64,000 bases of DNA, from positions 155,816 through 219,815 of the forward strand of contig NZ_JAJAUZ010000005.1 in the NCBI RefSeq assembly GCF_020532645.1, written 5' to 3'. The notes beneath the pieces were generated by a model. The model saw only the letters and a program-made list of their open reading frames with translations, searched no databases and was not told where the DNA came from. Shown piece by piece: positions 35,499 through 43,710 of the stretch. A program made the position numbers and the translations under genes. The stretch comes from Streptomyces bambusae. GTDB lineage: Bacteria > Actinomycetota > Actinomycetes > Streptomycetales > Streptomycetaceae. Numbering within the stretch: position 1 is the stretch's first letter; each line of letters opens with the position of its first letter.

Positions 35499-36680
35499 AT
35501 GGCCGGAGCACGCGTGGAATCGTTCTCGGCCCGGATGCGCAAGGCTGCGCTCCGGGCCCGCACCGCCCTGCGCAAATCCGCCGTCGACTACTTCCGCGGC
35601 GACGCCTCCGACTGGCTCGCCCTCACCGGCCTCCTCGCGACCGTCCCCGCCATCGCCGTCGGAACGATCACGATGCCGGTCTGGTTCGCGCCGTCCGCCC
35701 TGGTCCTGCCGATCGTCGCCGGCGGCCTGCTGCTGCGCCCCGCCAGCCTGCTCGGGCTCTACGCCGCCGCGGCCGCCGCCCTGATCGTCGAATCCGTCGC
35801 CCTCGGCCCCTACAGCGGCGGACCCGCCCGGGTCACCCCCGGCACCGTCCTCGTCGTCGCCGCCTGCGGGTTCTTCGGCCTGATCATCGCCCAGTTCCGC
35901 AGCCGGGTCGGCGTGCCCTGGCGGCGCGGCGGCACCATGCTCTTCGACCTGCGCGAACGCATCCGCGTCCAGAGCAAGCTGCCCGCCCTGCCGCGCGGCT
36001 GGCACCGGGAAATGGCCCTGCGGCCGGCCGGCGGCCAGTCCTTCTCCGGCGACTTCGTCGTCGCCGCCCGCACCAACGGCGGCCGCACCCTCGAAGTCGT
36101 CCTCACCGACGTCTCCGGCAAGGGCATGGACGCCGGCTCCCGCGCCCTGCTGCTCTCCGGCGCCTTCGGCGGCCTCCTCGGCTCCCTCCCGCACCGCGAC
36201 TTCCTTCCCGCCGCCAACGGCTACCTGCTCCGCCAGGACTGGGACGAAGGCTTCGCCACCTCCGTCCACCTCGTCCTCGACCTGGAGACCGGCGACTACG
36301 AACTCCTGTCCGCAGGCCACCTCCCCGCCGTCCAGCTCACCGCCGGCACCGGCCGCTGGCGGGAGGTCGCCGGCGAAGGCCCGCTGCTCGGCGTCTACGA
36401 CGGCGCCGAATTCCAGCCCGCCACCGGCAACCTGCGCCCCGGCGACGTCCTGATGCTCTTCACCGACGGCCTCGTCGAGACCGCGGACCGGGACATCAGC
36501 GAGGGCATCGACCGCCTCACCGGCGAAGCCGACCGCTACGTGGCCTCCGGCTTCGAAGGCGCCGCCTGGCACCTCATCGAGAAGGTCGCCAAGGACGTCA
36601 ACGACGACCGCGCCCTCCTCCTCATCCGCCGCTCGTCGACCTCCGGCCCCACGGGCGGCCGTCCCGGCCCCGCCGGGTGA
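35499..36680 (+). CDS. Membrane-anchored PP2C-family (SpoIIE-type) phosphatase
   Basis: This 393-residue protein has a basic N-terminus (about 1-40), then four hydrophobic helices (about 45-140) ending FFGLIIAQFRSRVG. The cytoplasmic SpoIIE domain follows: GGQSFSGDFVVAARTNGG, the metal motif LTDVSGKGMDAGSRALLL, a central TSVHLVLDLETGDYELLSAGH and the C-terminal VNDDRALLLIRR. It should dephosphorylate a STAS-domain protein in a partner-switching pathway controlling a sigma factor. No partner is adjacent. The start ATG 35499 was chosen because upstream frame residues are non-homologous. It is the second SpoIIE-type phosphatase here, differing in having a membrane sensor instead of PAS. Confidence 0.9.
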   Translation: MAGARVESFSARMRKAALRARTALRKSAVDYFRGDASDWLALTGLLATVPAIAVGTITMPVWFAPSALVLPIVAGGLLLRPASLLGLYAAAAAALIVESVALGPYSGGPARVTPGTVLVVAACGFFGLIIAQFRSRVGVPWRRGGTMLFDLRERIRVQSKLPALPRGWHREMALRPAGGQSFSGDFVVAARTNGGRTLEVVLTDVSGKGMDAGSRALLLSGAFGGLLGSLPHRDFLPAANGYLLRQDWDEGFATSVHLVLDLETGDYELLSAGHLPAVQLTAGTGRWREVAGEGPLLGVYDGAEFQPATGNLRPGDVLMLFTDGLVETADRDISEGIDRLTGEADRYVASGFEGAAWHLIEKVAKDVNDDRALLLIRRSSTSGPTGGRPGPAG

Positions 36681-36703
36681 CCCCGCAGCCGGGGGCACAT
36701 TCC

Positions 36704-36732
36704 GGCCCCGCCGGCGTTCGAGGCGCGGGGCC
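36704..36732 (+). terminator. Hairpin in a Streptomyces-type intergenic repeat
   Basis: GGCCCCGC (36704-36711) pairs with GCGGGGCC (36725-36732) around a loop containing CGGCGTTCGAGG. Similar GCCGGCGTT-GAGG-type palindromic elements are scattered in many Streptomyces intergenic regions. Here it follows the phosphatase gene and probably ends its transcript. Confidence 0.55.
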
Positions 36733-36782
36733 CCGGGGCGGAGCCCCCGAATCCCCGACCGACACCACCCAGGAGGCGCGCC

Positions 36783-37229
36783 ATGCAGATGACCACGGCC
36801 GAGGTGGAGGCCACCGCGAGGGCCGCCCACACCGGCCAGACGGACAAGGCGGGCCGCCCGTACGAGGAACACCTCCGCGCCGTGGCGAACGGCGTGAGGA
36901 CCCGCGGCGGCACGGAGACCCAGATCCAGGCCGCCTGGCTCCACGACGCCGTGGAAGACCACGCCCTCACCGAGGAATGGCTCGCCGCGGCCGCGCTTCC
37001 CCAAGCGGTCAAGGACATCGTCCTGGCCGTCACCAAGCGCCCCGGCGAAGAGCCCGCCGCCTACGCGGCCCGCATCCGGGCCACTCCCGGCGCCCTCCTC
37101 GTCAAGCAGGCCGACCTCGCCCACAACGCCGACCCGGCCCGCCTCGCCGCCCTCGACCCGGCCACCCGCGACCGCCTCACCGCCAAGTACGCCGCCATGC
37201 GCACCCTCCTCGGCCTGACCGAGGACTGA
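36783..37229 (+). CDS. HD-domain phosphohydrolase-like protein (SpoT/RelA hydrolase fold)
   Basis: This 148-residue helical protein has the HD-fold pattern of (p)ppGpp hydrolase domains: AARAAHTGQTDKAGRPYEEHL at the front, the HD pair in AAWLHDAVEDHALT, and VKQADLAHNADPARL towards the end. The length corresponds to a stand-alone HD domain such as small alarmone hydrolases, but a general nucleotide phosphohydrolase role is equally possible. GGAGG lies a few bases upstream of the ATG. It follows the SpoIIE phosphatase on the same strand after a hairpin. Confidence 0.8.
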   Translation: MQMTTAEVEATARAAHTGQTDKAGRPYEEHLRAVANGVRTRGGTETQIQAAWLHDAVEDHALTEEWLAAAALPQAVKDIVLAVTKRPGEEPAAYAARIRATPGALLVKQADLAHNADPARLAALDPATRDRLTAKYAAMRTLLGLTED

Positions 37230-37411
37230 GACGCCCGTACCCAAACCCCCGCCGTCCCCACCCGGTTGGCGAGAAACATCTCCCATCGATTCGTCACGAG
37301 ACGGATAGCCGGGCCCCGTTGGTGGCACGATGGACCATGTGGGGGCGTGCGGGGAAGCGCGTCCCGGGGCCGAGCAGGCCGATCAGGGGACGACCTAAGG
37401 TGTGATCAGTA

Positions 37412-37606
37412 GTGGCCATTTCGCTGTCCGTGGTGGTTCTTTTGGCCGTCATCATGGTGATCCTGATCCGCGGGAACCACATCAAGCCGGGCCCCGCCAT
37501 CGTCGCCACCCTCTTCGGCTTCTTCCTGGCGTCCAGCTCCATCGCCCCCGACGTCAACCAGTTCCTGAAGTCCCTGAGCGACACCATTTCCGGCATCGAC
37601 CTGTAG
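37412..37606 (+). CDS. Small two-helix membrane protein (64 aa)
   Basis: The GTG at 37412 begins a 64-residue protein with one long helix (SLSVVVLLAVIMVILI, about residues 4-19), a short RGNHIKPGP loop, a second helix (AIVATLFGFFLASS, about 29-42) and an amphipathic tail ending SGIDL. I recognise it as a conserved Streptomyces-type small membrane protein with no assigned function. It sits just before the tRNA-Gly / tRNA-Pro / tig region and ends in a perfect hairpin at 37640-37668. Confidence 0.72.
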   Translation: MAISLSVVVLLAVIMVILIRGNHIKPGPAIVATLFGFFLASSSIAPDVNQFLKSLSDTISGIDL

Positions 37607-37639
37607 TCGGCGGCGGCCCGCAGCCGCCCGGAAACGCAG

Positions 37640-37668
37640 GAGAGCCGGCCCCAGAGGGACCGGCTCTC
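37640..37668. terminator. 9-bp hairpin between small membrane protein and tRNA-Gly
   Basis: GAGAGCCGG (37640-37648) pairs perfectly with CCGGCTCTC (37660-37668), loop 11 nt. It lies between the convergent small membrane protein gene and tRNA-Gly, and can serve both. Confidence 0.75.
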
Positions 37669-37674
37669 GCGTCG

Positions 37675-37748
37675 TGGAGCGGGTGACGGGAATCGAACCC
37701 GCGTAGCTAGTTTGGAAGACTAGTGCTCTACCATTGAGCTACACCCGC
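37675..37748 (-). tRNA. tRNA-Gly (anticodon TCC)
   Basis: Read on the minus strand, the 74-nt gene starts GCGGGTGTAGCTCAATGGTA. It has a 7-bp acceptor stem, a D-loop, an anticodon arm with loop CTTCCAA (anticodon TCC, reading GGA), a T-arm GGTTCGATTCC, discriminator T and an encoded CCA. All cloverleaf stems pair. Confidence 0.95.
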
Positions 37749-37886
37749 GCGCAGCACCGCAGGTCACAGGACCGCGGTACGGACAGCATCCTAGCGGGTC
37801 CCGGCGCCGGATCGCACACCCCATTCCGAGGCGCGCAACTCCGCGCCCATGGACCTCGCGGGCATGTACCCTACGTGTCGCACCGA

Positions 37887-37963
37887 CGGGGTGTGGCGCA
37901 GCTTGGTAGCGCGTCCGCTTTGGGAGCGGAAGGTCGTCGGTTCGAATCCGGCCACCCCGACCA
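37887..37963 (+). tRNA. tRNA-Pro (anticodon TGG)
   Basis: The 77-nt gene starts CGGGGTGTGGCGCAGCTTGG. The anticodon arm CCGCTTTGGGAGCGG has anticodon TGG (reads CCA/CCG), the T-arm contains GGTTCGAATCC, and the acceptor ends CACCCCG plus A and encoded CCA. It lies about 180 bp upstream of tig, its usual position in streptomycetes. Confidence 0.95.
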
Positions 37964-38008
37964 GCTCAGTCCGAGCAGTTCCGGATCATGCGTCTCCTCA
38001 TGATCGCG

Positions 38009-38039
38009 TTGTGGGCGGCCGACCGCTTGCGGTTACTAT
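38009..38039 (+). promoter_or_regulatory. Putative tig promoter
   Basis: TTGTGG (38009-38014) and TACTAT (38034-38039) are separated by 19 bp. The -10 is good, the spacing slightly long. A start near 38046 would give a leader of about 100 nt before the GTG of tig. Confidence 0.45.
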
Positions 38040-38144
38040 GCAAGCTGCGTGCCCGTGTGTCTGATGTGCCGGGCCCGATCCGCAGACCCGCTGAATCGCA
38101 GCGGTCCGCAGAACCCCAGAAGTCAGCCACAAGGAGACCGAACC

Positions 38145-39524
38145 GTGAAGAGCGCCGTGGAGACCCTGAACCCGACTCGGGTTCGGCTCACTGTCGAGGT
38201 GCCCTTCGAGGAGCTCAAGGACAGCCTCGACGCGGCGTACAAGAAGATCAACCAGCAGGTCACGGTCAAGGGCTTCCGCAAGGGCAAGATCCCGAACCGG
38301 GTCATCGACCAGCGCTTCGGCCGCGGTGCGGTGCTGGAGGAGGCCGTCAACGACGCCCTCCCGAAGTTCTACACCGAGGCCGTCAACGAGGCCGAGGTCA
38401 ACCCGCTGGGCCAGCCCGAGGTCGACATCACGGAGCTGAAGGACGGCGAGCTGCTGGCCTTCACCGCCGAGGTCGACATCCGCCCCGCCATCGAGATCCC
38501 GGACTACTCCGGCATCGAGGTCGAGGTCGACGCCATCGAGGTCACCGACGAGGACGTCGAGAAGTCGGTCGAGCAGCTGCGCAACCGCTTCGCGTCCACC
38601 AACCCGGTCGAGCGCGCCGCCGAAGACGGCGACGTCGTGACCGTGGACCTGGAGGCCAAGGTCGACGGCGAGGTGCTCGAGGACGGCGTCGCTTCCGGCG
38701 TCTCCTACACCATCGGCTCGGGCGAGCTCCTCGACGGCATCGACGAGGCCGTCAAGGGCCTGGAGGCCGGTGGCGAGGCCACCTTCACCTCGCAGCTCAA
38801 GGGCGGCTCCGCCGAGGGCAAGGACGCCGAGATCACCGTCAAGGTGACCGCCGTCGCCGCCAAGGAGCTCCCGTCCCTGGACGACGAGTTCGCGCAGATG
38901 GCGAGCGAGTTCGACACCCTCGACGAGCTGAAGGCCGACAGCCGCAAGCGCCTCGAGAACATGAAGCAGTTCGACCAGGCCACGCAGGCCCAGGAGCGCG
39001 TCCTGGAGAAGCTGCTGGAGCTCGTCGAGGTCCCGATCCCCGAGAAGCTCCTCGAGGACGAGATCAACACCCGCAAGCACAACCTGGAGCACCACCAGCT
39101 CGGCCAGATGGGCCTCACGCTGGAGAAGTACCTCGAGTTCCAGGGCAAGACGGTCGAGGAGTTCGACGGCGAGACCCGCGAGCAGGCCGTCAAGGGCATC
39201 AAGACCCAGTTCGTCCTCGACGAGCTGGTCAACAAGGAGAAGCTGAACGTCAGCCAGGAGGAGCTCACCGAGCACCTCCTGCGCCGCGCGCAGTCCTCCG
39301 GCATGTCCCCCGACCAGTTCGCCCAGGCCGTCGTCGAGGGCGGCCAGGTCCCGATGCTGGTCGGCGAGGTCGCCCGCGGCAAGGCCCTCGCGGTCGTCGT
39401 CGAGGCCGCCAAGGTCGTCGACACCAAGGGTGAGGTCGTCGACCTCTCCGACGACGAGGACGAGGTCGAGGAGGCCGCCGCGGTCGTCGAGGCCGCCGTG
39501 GACGCCGAGGCCGAGGCCAAGTAG
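38145..39524 (+). CDS. tig: Trigger factor (ribosome-associated chaperone / PPIase)
   Basis: This 459-residue protein starts at GTG with AAGGAG 8 nt upstream. Domains in order are the N-terminal ribosome-binding domain with the loop GFRKGKIP (43-50), an FKBP-type prolyl isomerase domain (about 155-240; [23 protein letters not shown]), and the C-terminal chaperone helices. An acidic Glu/Asp/Ala tail closes the protein. It binds nascent chains at the ribosome exit and speeds folding. It heads the conserved tig - clpP1P2 - clpX quality-control block but has its own terminator, so it is probably monocistronic. Confidence 0.97.
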   Translation: MKSAVETLNPTRVRLTVEVPFEELKDSLDAAYKKINQQVTVKGFRKGKIPNRVIDQRFGRGAVLEEAVNDALPKFYTEAVNEAEVNPLGQPEVDITELKDGELLAFTAEVDIRPAIEIPDYSGIEVEVDAIEVTDEDVEKSVEQLRNRFASTNPVERAAEDGDVVTVDLEAKVDGEVLEDGVASGVSYTIGSGELLDGIDEAVKGLEAGGEATFTSQLKGGSAEGKDAEITVKVTAVAAKELPSLDDEFAQMASEFDTLDELKADSRKRLENMKQFDQATQAQERVLEKLLELVEVPIPEKLLEDEINTRKHNLEHHQLGQMGLTLEKYLEFQGKTVEEFDGETREQAVKGIKTQFVLDELVNKEKLNVSQEELTEHLLRRAQSSGMSPDQFAQAVVEGGQVPMLVGEVARGKALAVVVEAAKVVDTKGEVVDLSDDEDEVEEAAAVVEAAVDAEAEAK

Positions 39525-39559
39525 GACCCCGCGGCCCAGGCCCCGGGCCAGGCCGTGAC

Positions 39560-39590
39560 GAGGGCCCGGACGCACCGCGTCCGGGCCCTC
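39560..39590 (+). terminator. 14-bp hairpin terminator of tig
   Basis: GAGGGCCCGGACGC (39560-39573) pairs perfectly with GCGTCCGGGCCCTC (39577-39590) around a 3-nt loop, 35 bp after the tig stop. Confidence 0.88.
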
Positions 39591-39630
39591 CGGCGTCCCC
39601 TCGCGGACCACTTGAGGGGCCTTGCGCACC

Positions 39631-39647
39631 TTGCGCTCCCAGCGAAC
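39631..39647 (+). promoter_or_regulatory. Candidate ClgR box upstream of clpP1
   Basis: The sequence contains CGCT-CCC-AGCG-AAC, which fits the core CGCY-NNN-RGCG of the actinobacterial ClgR activator site. ClgR is known to activate clpP1P2 in Streptomyces and is itself degraded by ClpP. The box lies about 125 bp upstream of the clpP1 start, a usual distance for activation. Confidence 0.6.
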
Positions 39648-39767
39648 AGTTCGGGAAGCGGGATGGCGTTGTCCGACCTGCGCGTTAGGGTCCATGAATA
39701 CGAGGGCACTGCCCTCTGAACGAGACGCTGAGACGGCAGGCGCCGTCGGAGACGAGCAGGTGGATAC

Positions 39768-40385
39768 GTGACGAATCTGAAGCCTTACGCCGCGGGTGAG
39801 CCGTCCATCGGTGGCGGCCTCGGCGACCATGTCTACAACCGGCTGCTCGGTGAGCGCATCATCTTCCTCGGCCAGCAGGTCGACGACGACATCGCCAACA
39901 AGATCACCGCGCAGCTCCTCCTCCTGGCCGCGGACCCGGAGAAGGACATCTACCTGTACATCAACAGCCCCGGCGGCTCCGTCACCGCGGGCATGGCGAT
40001 CTACGACACCATGCAGTACATCCCGAACGACGTGGTCACCATCGGCATGGGCATGGCCGCCTCCATGGGCCAGTTCCTGCTCACCGGCGGCACCGCGGGC
40101 AAGCGCTTCTCCCTGCCGAACACCGACATCCTGATGCACCAGGGTTCGGCCGGCATCGGCGGTACGGCCTCGGACATCAAGATCCAGGCCCAGTACCTGC
40201 TGCGCACCAAGCAGCGGATGGCCGAGATCACGGCGCACCACTCCGGCCAGACCGTCGAGGCGATCATCCGCGACGGCGACCGCGACCGCTGGTTCACCGC
40301 CGAGGAGGCCAAGGAGTACGGCCTCATCGACGAGATCATCTCTGCCGCGTCCCTCGTGCCGGGCGGCGGCGGCACCGGGGCCTGA
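39768..40385 (+). CDS. clpP1: ATP-dependent Clp protease proteolytic subunit ClpP1
   Basis: This 205-residue serine protease subunit forms tetradecameric chambers with ClpP2. The triad is Ser99 ([10 protein letters not shown]), His124 (ILMHQGS) and Asp in RDGDRDRW (about 169-173). The oligomer and handle segments [15 protein letters not shown] are intact. It starts at GTG 39768. Together with ClpX it degrades tagged and regulatory proteins including developmental regulators. It is cotranscribed with clpP2 (44-bp gap), with a candidate ClgR box upstream. Confidence 0.96.
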   Translation: MTNLKPYAAGEPSIGGGLGDHVYNRLLGERIIFLGQQVDDDIANKITAQLLLLAADPEKDIYLYINSPGGSVTAGMAIYDTMQYIPNDVVTIGMGMAASMGQFLLTGGTAGKRFSLPNTDILMHQGSAGIGGTASDIKIQAQYLLRTKQRMAEITAHHSGQTVEAIIRDGDRDRWFTAEEAKEYGLIDEIISAASLVPGGGGTGA

Positions 40386-40429
40386 TCCCAGCCCCGACCC
40401 CAGCCCCACAGCCCGCAGAACGCCACAGG

Positions 40430-41098
40430 ATGGTGAACACCCACATGCAGAACAACCTTTCCGCGAGCGGCCTCTACACCGGCGCGCAGGTGGACAACCG
40501 CTACGTCGTCCCGCGCTTCGTCGAGCGCACCTCGCAGGGCGTCCGCGAGTACGACCCGTACGCGAAGCTGTTCGAGGAGCGCGTGATCTTCCTCGGCGTG
40601 CAGATCGACGACGCCTCCGCCAACGACGTCATGGCGCAGCTGCTGTGCCTGGAGTCGATGGACCCGGACCGCGACATCTCGATCTACATCAACAGCCCCG
40701 GCGGCTCCTTCACGGCGCTGACGGCGATCTACGACACGATGCAGTTCGTGAAGCCCGACATCCAGACGGTCTGCATGGGCCAGGCGGCCTCCGCCGCCGC
40801 GGTCCTGCTCGCCGCCGGCACCCCCGGCAAGCGCATGGCCCTGCCGAACGCCCGCGTGCTGATCCACCAGCCGTCCGGCGGCACCGGCCGTGAGCAGCTC
40901 TCCGACCTGGAGATCGCCGCCAACGAGATCCTGCGCATGCGCGACCAGCTGGAGTCCATGCTGGCCAAGCACTCGTCCACGCCGATCGAGAAGATCCGCG
41001 AGGACATCGAGCGCGACAAGATCCTCACGGCCGAGGACGCGCTGGCGTACGGCCTGATCGACCAGATCATCTCCACCCGGAAGATGAACAACGTCTGA
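40430..41098 (+). CDS. clpP2: ATP-dependent Clp protease proteolytic subunit ClpP2
   Basis: The product has 222 residues with triad Ser121 ([10 protein letters not shown]), His146 (VLIHQPSGG) and an Asp in REDIERDK. The N-terminal extension is longer than in ClpP1 and is probably processed. ATG 40430 is the first start; ATG 40445 (MQNNLSASG) is an alternative, with GGATGG about 11 nt upstream. ClpP1 and ClpP2 form a mixed complex in Streptomyces. The gene directly follows clpP1 and is followed by a double hairpin that separates it from clpX. Confidence 0.96.
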   Translation: MVNTHMQNNLSASGLYTGAQVDNRYVVPRFVERTSQGVREYDPYAKLFEERVIFLGVQIDDASANDVMAQLLCLESMDPDRDISIYINSPGGSFTALTAIYDTMQFVKPDIQTVCMGQAASAAAVLLAAGTPGKRMALPNARVLIHQPSGGTGREQLSDLEIAANEILRMRDQLESMLAKHSSTPIEKIREDIERDKILTAEDALAYGLIDQIISTRKMNNV

Positions 41099-41107
41099 TC
41101 CTTGCGG

Positions 41108-41160
41108 CCCCTTGACGCGGCCGGATCGCCACCGAAGGCGATGTGAACCGCGTCAAGGGG
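41108..41160 (+). terminator. Long hairpin between clpP2 and clpX
   Basis: CCCCTTGACGCGG (41108-41120) pairs perfectly with CCGCGTCAAGGGG (41148-41160), and within the loop ATCGCC (41125-41130) pairs with GGCGAT (41137-41142). It starts 10 bp after the clpP2 stop. It ends or attenuates the clpP1P2 transcript, so clpX needs its own promoter in 41160-41235. Confidence 0.75.
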
Positions 41161-41250
41161 GCCCCGAGATGGGGGCCCGGCAAGGTACCGTCGGATAGAG
41201 GCACCAGGAGCGCTGAACCAAGCGTCTCCCAGGCGAAGGGGAAGCACCTC

Positions 41251-42537
41251 GTGGCACGCATCGGTGACGGCGGCGATCTGCTCAAGTGCTCGTTCTGCGG
41301 AAAGAGCCAGAAGCAGGTGAAGAAGCTCATCGCAGGACCCGGTGTGTACATCTGCGACGAGTGCATCGACCTCTGCAACGAGATCATCGAGGAAGAGCTC
41401 GCGGAGACCTCCGAGGTGCGGTGGGAGGAACTCCCCAAGCCCCGCGAGATCTACGAGTTCCTGGAGAGCTACGTCGTCGGCCAGGAGCCGGCGAAGAAGG
41501 CGCTCTCCGTGGCGGTCTACAACCACTACAAGCGCGTCCAGGCCGGCGAGAACGGCGGCGCGCAGGGCCGTGACGACGCCATCGAGCTGGCGAAGTCCAA
41601 CATCCTGCTGCTGGGCCCCACCGGCTCCGGCAAGACGCTGCTGGCCCAGACGCTCGCCCGCATGCTCAACGTCCCGTTCGCCATCGCCGACGCGACGGCG
41701 CTGACGGAGGCCGGGTACGTCGGCGAGGACGTCGAGAACATCCTGCTCAAGCTGATCCAGGCGGCCGACTACGACGTCAAGAAGGCCGAGACCGGGATCA
41801 TCTACATCGACGAGATCGACAAGGTCGCCCGCAAGAGCGAGAACCCGTCGATCACGCGTGACGTCTCCGGCGAGGGCGTCCAGCAGGCGCTGCTGAAGAT
41901 CCTGGAGGGCACCACCGCATCGGTGCCGCCGCAGGGCGGACGCAAGCACCCGCACCAGGAGTTCATCCAGATCGACACGACGAACGTGCTCTTCATCGTG
42001 GGCGGCGCCTTCGCCGGCCTGGAGAAGATCATCGAGTCGCGGGCGGGCGCCAAGGGCATCGGCTTCGGGGCGACGATCCGCTCGAAGCGGGAGATCGAGG
42101 CCAGCGACCAGTTCCAGGAGGTCATGCCGGAGGACTTGGTGAAGTTCGGGATGATCCCGGAGTTCATCGGCCGCCTCCCCGTGATCACCTCGGTGCACAA
42201 CCTGGACCGCGAGGCCCTGCTCCAGATCCTCGTCGAGCCGCGCAACGCGCTGGTCAAGCAGTACCAGCGCCTCTTCGAACTCGACGGCGTCGAGCTGGAC
42301 TTCGAGCGCGGCGCGCTGGAGGCCATCGCCGACCAGGCCATCCTCCGCCAGACCGGCGCGCGCGGCCTGCGCGCCATCATGGAAGAGGTCCTGATGTCGG
42401 TGATGTACGAGGTCCCGTCCCGCAAGGACGTCGCCCGCGTCGTCATCACCGGCGACGTGGTCCGCTCCAACGTCAACCCCACCCTCGTCCCCCGCATCGT
42501 CCCCAAGGACCAGGGCCCGCACGAGAAGTCGGCGTAA
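41251..42537 (+). CDS. clpX: ATP-dependent Clp protease ATP-binding subunit ClpX
   Basis: This 428-residue AAA+ unfoldase starts at GTG 41251. The N-terminal zinc domain has Cys13, Cys16 (CSFC), Cys35 and Cys38 (CDEC). Walker A is [14 protein letters not shown], the pore loop is GYVGEDVEN, and Walker B with [13 protein letters not shown] is followed by sensor motifs and [11 protein letters not shown]. It recognises, unfolds and feeds substrates into ClpP1P2. A GAAGGGG ribosome-binding site lies upstream. It is separated from clpP2 by a hairpin and from the next, convergent gene by a strong terminator. Confidence 0.97.
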   Translation: MARIGDGGDLLKCSFCGKSQKQVKKLIAGPGVYICDECIDLCNEIIEEELAETSEVRWEELPKPREIYEFLESYVVGQEPAKKALSVAVYNHYKRVQAGENGGAQGRDDAIELAKSNILLLGPTGSGKTLLAQTLARMLNVPFAIADATALTEAGYVGEDVENILLKLIQAADYDVKKAETGIIYIDEIDKVARKSENPSITRDVSGEGVQQALLKILEGTTASVPPQGGRKHPHQEFIQIDTTNVLFIVGGAFAGLEKIIESRAGAKGIGFGATIRSKREIEASDQFQEVMPEDLVKFGMIPEFIGRLPVITSVHNLDREALLQILVEPRNALVKQYQRLFELDGVELDFERGALEAIADQAILRQTGARGLRAIMEEVLMSVMYEVPSRKDVARVVITGDVVRSNVNPTLVPRIVPKDQGPHEKSA

Positions 42538-42550
42538 CCCGCCACCCACG

Positions 42551-42592
42551 CGCGAAGGGGCGCCCCACCGACCGGTGGGGCGCCCCTTCGCG
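42551..42592. terminator. 20-bp perfect bidirectional hairpin
   Basis: Arms 42551-42570 and 42573-42592 are perfectly complementary over 20 bp with only 2 nt between them. It ends clpX and the convergent gene at 42607. Confidence 0.92.
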
Positions 42593-42606
42593 TGCGTCCG
42601 CAGGTG

Positions 42607-43578
42607 TTACTTCTTCACGCGGGCCGTGTTGTAGAGCTTGGCGGCGTAGTCGGAGGTCTGCTCCAGGGAGTAACCCTTGCCCGAGGCCATGACCGCAGCA
42701 AGGTCCGCCGCGGAGACGAAGCCCACGGTGCTGTAGTCGCTCCACACGCACACCGGCATGGTCATGCCCTTGGCAAGGGGGTTCGACGTGCTCCCCTTGA
42801 ACGTAAACTTCACTTCCTGGCACTTCATCAGAGCACCCGAGAACCCGGCGGGGGTCATCGCCTTGGGGGAGCCGAGGAACTCCGCCTCGCCGTCCTTCGT
42901 GTCCTCGGCCGCGCTCTTCCGGGCCATGGCGAAGTACGCGTCGATCAGCTTGGCAGGGTCTTCGACCTCGCCGTAGTAGCCCTTGAAGCTCAGGGACTTG
43001 GCGGCCATGGGGTTGGCTGCGTCGCCGGACTTGTACTCCGCGCCGACCTCGACGGGGTCCTTCATGCCCGCCGCGGCCATCTCCTTCTTGTCCTTGTCGG
43101 AGATCTCGCCGTTCTTGTCCTTGTCCTTCTTGAACTCCGCGACCGCTGCCGGCGGGACCAGCTTGTAGCCCTTGGTGGCGTCCGAGACGTCGCCGTTGCC
43201 GCTCTTGTTCATCAGGAAGAAGGCGCCGCCGCCGACGATCGCGAGGCCGACCACGGCCGCGACGACGATGAGGCCCTTCTTCTTCTTGGCCGGGGGCTGC
43301 ATCGGCGGGACCGGGCCGCCGTACGGGGGCGTCGGGGGCTGCTGGCCGTACGGGTTCGGCTGGGGCGGCATGCCGGGCTGCTGCGGGTAGCCGTAGCCCT
43401 GCGGGGGGACGCCCTGCGGGGCCTGCTGCGGGTATCCGTACCCGGGCTGCGGGGCCGGCTGGCCGTACGGGTTCGGCTGGGGCTGGCCGCCGTACGGGTT
43501 CGGCTGCGGCGGCTGTCCGCCGTACGGTCCGGGCTGCTGCGGCTGGCCACCGTACGGTCCGGGCTGGTTGTAGCTCAT
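42607..43578 (-). CDS. Pro/Gly/Tyr-rich single-pass membrane protein, unknown function
   Basis: This 323-residue protein has a low-complexity N-terminus (about residues 1-100) built from imperfect [13 protein letters not shown] repeats. A KKKK stop-transfer signal, one transmembrane helix (about 104-124, [21 protein letters not shown]) and a soluble extracytoplasmic domain of about 200 residues follow. That domain has a Lys/Asp-rich segment ([17 protein letters not shown]) resembling an EF-hand-like loop and two cysteines (MKCQEV, PVCVWSD) that may form a disulfide. The layout resembles Streptomyces membrane proteins with cytoplasmic Pro-rich tails. Function is unknown. It is divergent from valS and convergent with clpX. 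Confidence 0.75.
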   Translation of the reverse strand: MSYNQPGPYGGQPQQPGPYGGQPPQPNPYGGQPQPNPYGQPAPQPGYGYPQQAPQGVPPQGYGYPQQPGMPPQPNPYGQQPPTPPYGGPVPPMQPPAKKKKGLIVVAAVVGLAIVGGGAFFLMNKSGNGDVSDATKGYKLVPPAAVAEFKKDKDKNGEISDKDKKEMAAAGMKDPVEVGAEYKSGDAANPMAAKSLSFKGYYGEVEDPAKLIDAYFAMARKSAAEDTKDGEAEFLGSPKAMTPAGFSGALMKCQEVKFTFKGSTSNPLAKGMTMPVCVWSDYSTVGFVSAADLAAVMASGKGYSLEQTSDYAAKLYNTARVKK

Positions 43579-43698
43579 TACTACCTCGTCCCCCTGTGCA
43601 GGATCCTTTATGTGTCGCAGACATCCTGGCGGAAGCCGAGCGGCCACATCCCCCCGGGGCACCCGATTACCGGTTTCATGGCGGGACTGTGACGGCTC

Positions 43699-43704
43699 TA
43701 AACT
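43699..43704 (+). promoter_or_regulatory. -10 element (TAAACT) of valS, leaderless arrangement
   Basis: TAAACT fits TANNNT and ends 6 nt before GTG 43711. A poor -35 (TTTCAT, 43674-43679) lies 19 bp upstream. The mRNA would start at the valS start codon. Confidence 0.6.
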
Positions 43705-43710
43705 GTGCCC

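Noticed and set aside
37276..37640. Possible riboswitch or small RNA before the tRNA genes
   Set aside because: Sequence before and within 37276-37640 is explained by the 64-aa gene and its hairpin; no known riboswitch core was seen.
37675..37963. tRNA genes as phage or ICE attachment site
   Set aside because: No integrase, no direct repeat of a tRNA 3' end and no foreign-looking DNA nearby; flanks are conserved core genes.
43579..43710. T-box leader upstream of valS
   Set aside because: Only 132 bp separate the divergent genes, there is no T-box core, and the -10 is 6 nt from the start.
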